From: Lachnospiraceae bacterium UBA3645
GTDB taxonomy: Bacteria > Bacillota > Clostridia > Lachnospirales > Lachnospiraceae
NCBI GenBank assembly: GCA_002373555.1
Contig: DFKM01000123.1
Location: 1-13,274, forward strand
Length of the DNA stretch: 13,274 nt
Reading direction: 5' to 3'
In this document: positions 7,577 to 13,274 of the stretch, one piece after another
Numbering within the stretch: position 1 is the stretch's first letter
Layout: each line of letters begins with the position of its first letter
Position numbers and translations under genes: made by a program
Notes under the pieces: model-generated
Seen by the model: the letters and a program-made list of their open reading frames with translations, nothing else
Databases searched by the model: none
What the model was told of the DNA's origin: nothing

Positions 7577-9126
7577 AACGCAAGACGACAAGAATCGCTC
7601 TCCTCACAGGCTTTCTCTATTGCCTGATGCTCTTTTTGCTGATTACCGCCGAGGAAAATGCACCGGGCGCTTCCATCACCGGCATCGGACAGGCCGTCTG
7701 GTATTCCCTGACTACGCTGACGACCGTCGGTTACGGCGATATGTATCCGGTAACTGTCCCCGGCCGTCTGATCGGCGCCGTATTCCAGGTGCTCAGCATC
7801 GGCGTTCTGGTCGCCCTGATCACGGCCGCTTTCTCCCTTCTCCGGGGCAGGCTGCTTCCACTGGCATGGCTCCGGTTCAAACGGAACAGCCACTGGTATA
7901 TCTTCTCCCGGATCGATCCGCGCCACATCCTGATCGCGCAGGCGATTGCCCTGGAAGATCACCATGCCGTCATTCTTTTTTGCGATGACAGCACAGACTA
8001 TGATCTCCTTCCTGTCGGGATCGTCGTTGCGCTCTCCCCGGAAAAGCTGGTCGAATATCAAAAAGCCAAAGGCGGGGCGACCGTATTTGCCATGTGCGAC
8101 GACCAGTCGGACAATGACCGGCTGGCGGAATCACTGCAGACGGCTGCCTGCCGTGTCTGTGTCATGTCGGACTATGAGCCGGACAGACTGTCTGACAAAC
8201 TGATCTTATTCGATCCGTATCATACATGCGCCCGGCTGTACTGGTTCCGGTATCCGGTGACGTCACCGGACGAAACCATCGTTCTCATCGGGGAAGGGAA
8301 ATACGCCGAAGCCCTGCTGGAACAGGCTCTGCTCTTTAATGTCACAGCACCGGATCAGATGCTTTCCTATCATGTCATCGGCGATTTCGGAAATTTCAGG
8401 CGCAATCATCCCTTTCTCGATCAGGCGTTTGCCACTTGTGATCGTCTTGTTTTTCATGCAGATCCGTGGAATGAGGATCTCGATCTGTTAAAGCATGCGG
8501 ACCGGATCATCTTCTGTCATGACGATCCCGAACGATCGATGGATGAGGTGACCCAGCTGAAACGATATTGTCCGGTGAAAGGCACGCTCTATGTCCGCGG
8601 TGCTGTACCGTTAAATGGCTATACATCCTTCGGCACGCAGGAAACGATCTGTCAGCCGGGATACATTTTACGTTCTGAACTGTATCAGACTGCTGTCCGC
8701 CTGCACAGGCTCTATCAGGATTCCGTTCCGGATGCGCCGGACTGGAATGCCTTGACCGGGTTCCTCAGACGCTCCAATCTGGCTTCCGCCGATCATCTCC
8801 TGATGAAAGTACGTATTCTGCTGGATTCCAACGGAGAAACGCTTCCCGGTGACAGCGCGCAGCCATCTTCCGGTGTACTCGCACGCGCAGCGCAGATTTA
8901 CAGATCGCTGGACGAACAGACGCTTGACCGCTGCCGTCGGATCGAGCACGAACGCTGGATGCGTTTCCATCTGATGAACAACTGGCAGTATGCGCCGGTA
9001 CGGGACAACGAACAGCGGCTGCATCCCCTGCTCCGTCCGTATGATGAACTGGACATGGAAGACCGGATGAAAGACAGTCAGGCCTGGGAACTGATTGAAA
9101 AACTAAGCGGGGGAAAATCAGAATGA
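7573..9126 (+). CDS. Two-helix K+ channel with Rossmann-like regulatory region and RyR domain
   Basis: A 517-residue predicted ion channel. Helix 1 is about 7-27; a pore loop ends in the potassium selectivity filter TTVGYGD (50-56); helix 2 is about 63-92. This is the minimal two-transmembrane K+ channel layout, without a voltage sensor. The cytoplasmic part has two Rossmann-like units. The first (from about 106, WYIFSRIDPR) has lost the glycine loop; the second (from about 235, TIVLIGEGKYAEA) keeps only part of it, with Ala in place of the last glycine. It ends in a compact RyR domain: EHERW (458-462), NNWQYAPVRD (469-478) and RLHPLLRPYDEL (482-493). It overlaps the genes on both sides by 4 bases. 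The overall order and several positions resemble the upstream protein, suggesting duplication. K+ conduction is a strong prediction; gating by a nucleotide or an NAD-derived ligand is inferred. Confidence 0.85.
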   Translation: MKRKTTRIALLTGFLYCLMLFLLITAEENAPGASITGIGQAVWYSLTTLTTVGYGDMYPVTVPGRLIGAVFQVLSIGVLVALITAAFSLLRGRLLPLAWLRFKRNSHWYIFSRIDPRHILIAQAIALEDHHAVILFCDDSTDYDLLPVGIVVALSPEKLVEYQKAKGGATVFAMCDDQSDNDRLAESLQTAACRVCVMSDYEPDRLSDKLILFDPYHTCARLYWFRYPVTSPDETIVLIGEGKYAEALLEQALLFNVTAPDQMLSYHVIGDFGNFRRNHPFLDQAFATCDRLVFHADPWNEDLDLLKHADRIIFCHDDPERSMDEVTQLKRYCPVKGTLYVRGAVPLNGYTSFGTQETICQPGYILRSELYQTAVRLHRLYQDSVPDAPDWNALTGFLRRSNLASADHLLMKVRILLDSNGETLPGDSAQPSSGVLARAAQIYRSLDEQTLDRCRRIEHERWMRFHLMNNWQYAPVRDNEQRLHPLLRPYDELDMEDRMKDSQAWELIEKLSGGKSE

Positions 9127-12100
9127 AGCAGAATGAAGACCGATCCTATATTGCCTTTATCAGCTACCGGCATAAACCGCTGGATAAACAGGCGGCGGAA
9201 ATGATCCAGAAAAGGATCGAAAACTACAGGGTGCCGAAAGAATTCCGGGAAAAAGCCGGCGGCGACAGACTGGGCATGGTCTTCCGGGATGAGGATGAAC
9301 TGCCGGCATCCTCCTCTCTTTCAGACAGCATTACCTACGCCCTTGACCATACAAAATATCTGCTGGTCATCTGCACGCCCGACCTTCCGGAATCCAGATG
9401 GTGCGAGCAGGAGATCCGGTATTTTCTGAAGACCCACGACCGCGACCATATCCTGGCTGTCCTTGCGGACGGCACGCCGGAGGTGTCCTTCTCCCCTTAT
9501 CTCCTGCACACCTATGATGAAGACGGCAATATCACCGGCGACACAGAACCTTTAGCCGCCAATATCGCCGGAGAAAACCATTCCATCAACAGAAGAGCAT
9601 TCAGCAAGGAAATCGTACGCATTTTCGCTGCCCTGATCGGCTGTCCCTTTGATGCTCTGTGGCAGCGGGAGCGCCGGGCCAGGACCAATCGTCTGCTCAC
9701 GCTCTCCGGTATCATCATGACTGCCATGGCGGTTTTCACCGGCGTCGTTCTGTCCAAAAATGCGAAGATCGCCGAGCAGAATGACAGTCTGCAGCGTCAG
9801 ATGTCTGTGATAAAAGTAGACACAGGCCAGGCACAGCTTGAGAACTACGATGTCAAGGGTGCGCTGCAGAGCGGTCTGGATGCGCTTCTGGATGATCCGT
9901 CCGGCTCTCTTTATGACCACCGGGCGGAAAAACTGCTGGCCGATGCCACCTACGCCTATCAGGGACCGGACTGGCACAGCAGCCTGTTATACTCCCAGTC
10001 CACGGCAATCGAGACGCTGGCACTGACGCCGGACGGCAAGACCGCCGTATTTTCCGACGAGGTGCTTACCGTGCGGGCCGTGAGCACAGCGGACGGCAGC
10101 CTTCTCTGGGAATACGCTGCCGAATCGGAACGGGGCAATGCGGATCCGTCGCCGGCGGAAGTATTTGCCTTTCAGGATCTCATTATCTGCAAATACGCGG
10201 ACCGGATCATTGCCCGCCGGCCTGCAGACGGCAGCGAGGTATGGCGGTATACATACCAGGGATTGGGCGGCAATCATTTCCGTGCCTTTAACAGCGATGG
10301 GAGCAGGATGATGCTGCTTGACCAGGCAGATCCGGATGACGAAACGGTTTATCTGATCATCCTTGACGGCGGCAGCGGGACCGAGATCGGCCGGACAGCC
10401 GTTTCCTCCGGGAAAGATACCTTTTCGCTTTCCGCTATAGATCCGTGGTATTTCTATGCCGGTTCCTTCTCAAAGGACGGAAAATACGGCGCAGTTGCCG
10501 TCTATGTCAAACACTCGAAAGAAGACGGAACGGATGCCGGTGAACACGGCACACTGAAACTGGCGCTTTATGATCTGGAGAATTTCAGCGAGGTATACAG
10601 TCTGTATGTCGATGAATCATCCGCCTCTGCAGTCAACTACGGCATTGCCGTCATAAATGAAAAAGACCTTCTATGCGCGAGATATCTGGCCGACTACGGC
10701 GGCATTACCCTGTCGATGATCAACGGCGAAACAAAGACCGGCAGTCAGACACTTACCAATCAGTCGATCAGTACAGGCAGCGGGACGCTCGTGGATCTTT
10801 ACGGGGAGTATCTGCAGGTCCTTCCGATGATGGTGCATGGCGATCTTGCCCTCGTTGCCAGCGAGAACGATCTGTTCGAATACACCCTGGGTACAGAACC
10901 GGTCCTGGCAAAAGAATTATCGGTCCAGGGCGATATTCTCTCACTTGTCCTGACGGATGAAAAAACGGGAAGAGTCGATGCCTGGAATGCGAACGGTGCC
11001 TCCTCCTTTTATGAACTGAATCAGGACGGGACAATGAACGTCTGGGGATATAACGATTATGATCAGCAGGATGTCGCGCATTTGTGCCCGTTTTATGATG
11101 CGGAGAACAGTCTGCAGTTCTGCGTCTCCGTCATGAACAGCCATCCGGGCAATCTGCTCATCATGAAAATTACGTCCGACCCCTCCGGTGAAGTGATCTC
11201 TGCGCCGACCTGGGACAATCCGCTGACCAATTGCCAGATTACAGCATCACCTTCCGATGATATTGTCTACGTCAAATACAAGGAGAACGATACGGAACAG
11301 ATGACTGTTGCCGCCTTCGATACGGCAGACCACCGGAAACTCTCCAGCGCATCTTTTGATATGGATTATTTCAACAATACCATCTTCGGAATGGATCAGG
11401 AATCGTTTCTTCTGGGCAGTCAGCTCTTCAGGCTTGACGGCAGCGTGGATTATTATCTTGAAAAGATCAATGAAGACAATGCATCCGCTTTCATGGAAAG
11501 TTATTTCCGGCATACTGTCCTGTCAGACGGAAGCGTCATGAGCGTCTACGACTGCTGTGCAGCGAACAGCACGACGCTGGTTCCTGTGTGGATCGACGGA
11601 AAGCTCGTCCCTGCTTCCAGCGAACTTCCGGCCGGCATCTCCTTTGCAGACGGAAAATTCATGGAACCCGGCGCGAACGGACTGGTTGTCGGATACGGTA
11701 TCCATCGATATAAGAAGGATGACGGCACCCTGATCACTGCCGAAAAAGACGGCTTTATGATCTTTGACGCCCTCCATGAGAAACGGATCATTTTTGAGGA
11801 TCAGCATCCGGAAGCCAGAGAACGAATGCTTGCTGTCGGGAATACCGGTCCGGTCTTTGCCTGTGCCGACGAACTGGGCCATATCTGCCTTTATAATACA
11901 GAGACAGATACTGCCGAAGATCTGGACACAGCCTATGCGATCAGCGAGATCAGAGCACTGACATTCTCTCCTGACGACCGTTATCTCCTCGTGATCACAC
12001 GCAGCGGGAAACTGGAGTGCTTCGATCTTGCTTCGAATACCTGCGTCTTCTCGGAACAGCCGGATATATTCTCTTCTTTCCGCTATACCTATGTCGATCA

Positions 12101-12338
12101 ACTGACATGCTCTGCCAGCAGTGACGGAAGATATCTGTACCTGAAGGCCTGTAAGTCCAAAGATTCCTACGGGCTCTGGCTGAGCCTGGACCAGACTTCA
12201 TGGACGCTGGCGGCATCCTCCGATCTCGTCTATGAATCCCTTCCGGCAGACGGGCATCTGTATGCATGCCGCGGCGATTCTGTATACCGGTATCCGCTGC
12301 ATTCGCTGGAAGATCTGACAGCGCAGGCGGCAAAGTGA
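9123..12338 (+). CDS. TIR-transmembrane-beta-propeller receptor-like protein
   Basis: A 1071-residue protein. Residues ~8-130 form a TIR domain: strand A AFISYRHK (11-18), the box-2-like FRDEDELPAS (54-63), LLVICTPDLPESRW (80-93) and WCEQE (93-97), whose Glu97 sits where TIR NADases keep their catalytic glutamate. An arginine-rich stretch (QRERRARTNR, 181-190) leads into one membrane helix (about 191-211), then a helical segment (about 212-275). About 780 residues of beta-rich repeats follow, resembling a WD40 or PQQ-type propeller, for example TLALTPDGKTAVFSDE (298-313) and, near the end, RALTFSPDDRYLLVITRSG. By the positive-inside rule the TIR domain is cytoplasmic and the propeller extracellular. 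The start ATG overlaps the channel stop (ATGA), with a GGGGG site 9 bases upstream. There is no P-loop NTPase, so this is not a STAND protein. A receptor or immune-type role is inferred; catalytic activity is untested. Confidence 0.85.
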   Translation: MKQNEDRSYIAFISYRHKPLDKQAAEMIQKRIENYRVPKEFREKAGGDRLGMVFRDEDELPASSSLSDSITYALDHTKYLLVICTPDLPESRWCEQEIRYFLKTHDRDHILAVLADGTPEVSFSPYLLHTYDEDGNITGDTEPLAANIAGENHSINRRAFSKEIVRIFAALIGCPFDALWQRERRARTNRLLTLSGIIMTAMAVFTGVVLSKNAKIAEQNDSLQRQMSVIKVDTGQAQLENYDVKGALQSGLDALLDDPSGSLYDHRAEKLLADATYAYQGPDWHSSLLYSQSTAIETLALTPDGKTAVFSDEVLTVRAVSTADGSLLWEYAAESERGNADPSPAEVFAFQDLIICKYADRIIARRPADGSEVWRYTYQGLGGNHFRAFNSDGSRMMLLDQADPDDETVYLIILDGGSGTEIGRTAVSSGKDTFSLSAIDPWYFYAGSFSKDGKYGAVAVYVKHSKEDGTDAGEHGTLKLALYDLENFSEVYSLYVDESSASAVNYGIAVINEKDLLCARYLADYGGITLSMINGETKTGSQTLTNQSISTGSGTLVDLYGEYLQVLPMMVHGDLALVASENDLFEYTLGTEPVLAKELSVQGDILSLVLTDEKTGRVDAWNANGASSFYELNQDGTMNVWGYNDYDQQDVAHLCPFYDAENSLQFCVSVMNSHPGNLLIMKITSDPSGEVISAPTWDNPLTNCQITASPSDDIVYVKYKENDTEQMTVAAFDTADHRKLSSASFDMDYFNNTIFGMDQESFLLGSQLFRLDGSVDYYLEKINEDNASAFMESYFRHTVLSDGSVMSVYDCCAANSTTLVPVWIDGKLVPASSELPAGISFADGKFMEPGANGLVVGYGIHRYKKDDGTLITAEKDGFMIFDALHEKRIIFEDQHPEARERMLAVGNTGPVFACADELGHICLYNTETDTAEDLDTAYAISEIRALTFSPDDRYLLVITRSGKLECFDLASNTCVFSEQPDIFSSFRYTYVDQLTCSASSDGRYLYLKACKSKDSYGLWLSLDQTSWTLAASSDLVYESLPADGHLYACRGDSVYRYPLHSLEDLTAQAAK

Positions 12339-12396
12339 ACCAGAAGGAGAGGCACCCCGGCCCGGAACCGGGCCGGGGTGCCTCTCCCTCTGGCTC
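12337..12396. terminator. Second long convergent-gene hairpin, related to the one at 2022
   Basis: Left arm 12337-12364 and right arm 12369-12396 form 28 positions with two mismatches (12345/12388 and 12339/12394) around a GAAC loop; the centre is almost pure G/C. It begins in the TGA stop of the TIR gene and ends 5 bases before the stop of the convergent gene. It is followed by TTCAATCA, so there is no proper T-run on the plus strand. When aligned from the stop codon, 19 of 26 bases match the left arm of the hairpin at 2022, including AGGCACC and CGG. It probably terminates or insulates the two transcripts; its repeat nature suggests a dispersed element. Confidence 0.8.
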
Positions 12397-12401
12397 TTCA
12401 A

Positions 12402-13274
12402 TCACATTATATTTTCCAATTCTTTTCTTCCGGCAGTTACATGACCCTGCACCATCTTCGGGCTGCCGCCGCCGCGCGCGCCGAATTTCTCCTTCAGCAG
12501 GGCGCTCATTTCTCTCGCATCCTTCTTCTCGCTTCCGATCACGAAATCATAGCCGTTCTGATCATCTCCGCAGAAAATGCCTGCATAGCCGGAAGTCTTC
12601 TGCACAAGTCCGTTGACCAGGAATCTTCTGGCCTGCACGTCATACTCCGGATCATAGATCCAGATATCCGATTCTGTCTCCGGCTGCTGTTCGATCAGCA
12701 TTTCCGCCTGCTTTCTCATCAGGCGGTCACCGCGCTGCTTTCTGGCTTCACTCTCTGCCATGATCCCGTGGATATTCGCCGGGAGATCCTCCGCCGAAGT
12801 CGTCAGTATATCGGTAAGGGATTTCAGAATCCTTCTGTCCTTCCGCACCTGTTCCAGTGCCCGGTTCCCGCAGGCGAACGTGAATCTCGTCCCGCCCTTG
12901 TAATTTTCATGCTTCAGGATCAGGATCAGACCGATCTCGCCGGTGCGTCTCACATGCGGCGCACAGCAGGCGCAGGCGTCATACCCTTCAATGGTTACAA
13001 CTCTTACCGGTCCGTCGATCTCGGTCTTGGAACGGTAGAACATGTCTGCCAGCTGTTCCTGCGGCGGGTATTCCGCCGTCACGGCCGCATTTTCCCAGAC
13101 AGCCTGATTCGCCGCGCGTTCCAGATCCCGCACCTGTTCCTCCGTCAGCGGCCCGCTGGTGTCCAGCGTCACGATCTGCGGGCTCAGGTGGAATCCCACG
13201 TTCTGATAGCCGTATTTTGTATAGAGAAGACCGGAAAGGATGTGCTCACCGGTGTGATTCTGCATGTTGGAGAA
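12402..13274 (-). CDS. Alanyl-tRNA editing protein, AlaX-like with DHHA1-type C-terminus (partial, N-terminus beyond right edge)
   Basis: A trans-editing hydrolase expected to remove wrongly attached Ser or Gly from tRNA-Ala. The visible 290 residues begin FSNMQNHTGEH, the middle of the editing domain, so the true start lies beyond 13274 and the Met at 13265 is internal. Zinc ligands are visible: His7 and His11 in the HTGEH motif, and Cys103 with His107 in the CACCAPHVRRTGEIG segment, the standard second metal motif of the AlaRS/AlaX editing fold. A helical linker (about 140-205) leads to a C-terminal DHHA1-like part ending with RGGGSPKMVQGHV, which matches the long AlaX form. Its stop is 5 bases from the hairpin at 12337-12396, convergent with the TIR gene. 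Nothing suggests a functional link to the operon. The family is confident; which misacylated tRNA it edits is inferred from the family. Confidence 0.9.
   Translation of the reverse strand, partial: FSNMQNHTGEHILSGLLYTKYGYQNVGFHLSPQIVTLDTSGPLTEEQVRDLERAANQAVWENAAVTAEYPPQEQLADMFYRSKTEIDGPVRVVTIEGYDACACCAPHVRRTGEIGLILILKHENYKGGTRFTFACGNRALEQVRKDRRILKSLTDILTTSAEDLPANIHGIMAESEARKQRGDRLMRKQAEMLIEQQPETESDIWIYDPEYDVQARRFLVNGLVQKTSGYAGIFCGDDQNGYDFVIGSEKKDAREMSALLKEKFGARGGGSPKMVQGHVTAGRKELENIM

Noticed and set aside
6278..7591. Long open frame of 437 codons on the minus strand
   Set aside because: It is antisense to the Rossmann/RyR gene, shows no family pattern, and arises from the GC-rich codon usage of the real gene.
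5696..9126. An ordinary Trk/Ktr potassium-uptake pair
   Set aside because: There is no TrkH/KtrB-type translocating subunit. The second gene has a channel filter of its own and both end in RyR domains, which Trk systems lack.
9123..12338. Thoeris-type or STAND-type TIR defence system
   Set aside because: No SIR2-SLOG (ThsA) partner and no P-loop NTPase are present; the TIR protein is membrane-anchored with a propeller-like C-terminus.
12402..13265. A complete gene starting at Met 13265
   Set aside because: The residues upstream in the same frame (FSN) and the position inside the AlaX zinc motif show that this Met is internal and the gene is cut by the window edge.

Overview
The window looks like a chromosomal segment of a moderately GC-rich Clostridia member, most plausibly Lachnospiraceae. 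The grounds are a DUF4364 winged-helix protein, an HtrA-type protease and an LCP protein that both carry charged, tyrosine-rich cytoplasmic tails, a clostridial-style alanyl-tRNA editing protein, strong GGAGG-type ribosome binding sites and consensus sigma-A-like promoters. This assignment rests on recognising families by eye; no search was run.

Layout. 1-1298 (-): NhaC-family Na+/H+ antiporter, cut at the left edge. 1507-2025 (+): DUF4364 regulator-like protein, divergent from the antiporter, with a good promoter for each. 2022-2106: a very long hairpin between convergent genes. 2105-3967 (-): membrane-anchored HtrA/DegP-like serine protease with a PDZ domain. 4185-5624 (+): LytR-CpsA-Psr (LCP) cell-wall ligase, divergent from htrA. 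5632-5656: a short GC-rich hairpin. 5696-12338 (+): three genes joined by 4-bp stop/start overlaps. 12337-12396: a second long hairpin between convergent genes. 12402-13274 (-): AlaX-type alanyl-tRNA editing protein, cut at the right edge. No tRNA, rRNA, CRISPR array or insertion sequence was seen.

The three-gene operon is the main point of interest. Gene 1 (5696-7576) encodes a protein with about four membrane helices, two Rossmann/TrkA-N-like units (one with an intact GxGxxG) and a C-terminal RyR (ryanodine-receptor-type) domain. Gene 2 (7573-9126) encodes a two-helix potassium-channel pore with a TTVGYGD filter, two degenerate Rossmann-like units and a clear C-terminal RyR domain. Gene 3 (9123-12338) encodes an N-terminal TIR domain, one membrane helix and a large beta-propeller-like C-terminal region predicted to lie outside the cell. 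The arrangement suggests a membrane signalling or conflict system. In this model an external sensor controls a TIR domain, a possible NAD-consuming enzyme, whose product or NAD(P) depletion could gate a RyR/Rossmann-regulated K+ channel. The domain content is well supported; the wiring is inference.

The flanking genes (ion homeostasis, envelope protein quality control, cell-wall polymer ligation, tRNA proofreading) look like ordinary housekeeping. The operon therefore appears to be an accessory insertion in a core neighbourhood, although its base composition does not obviously differ by eye.
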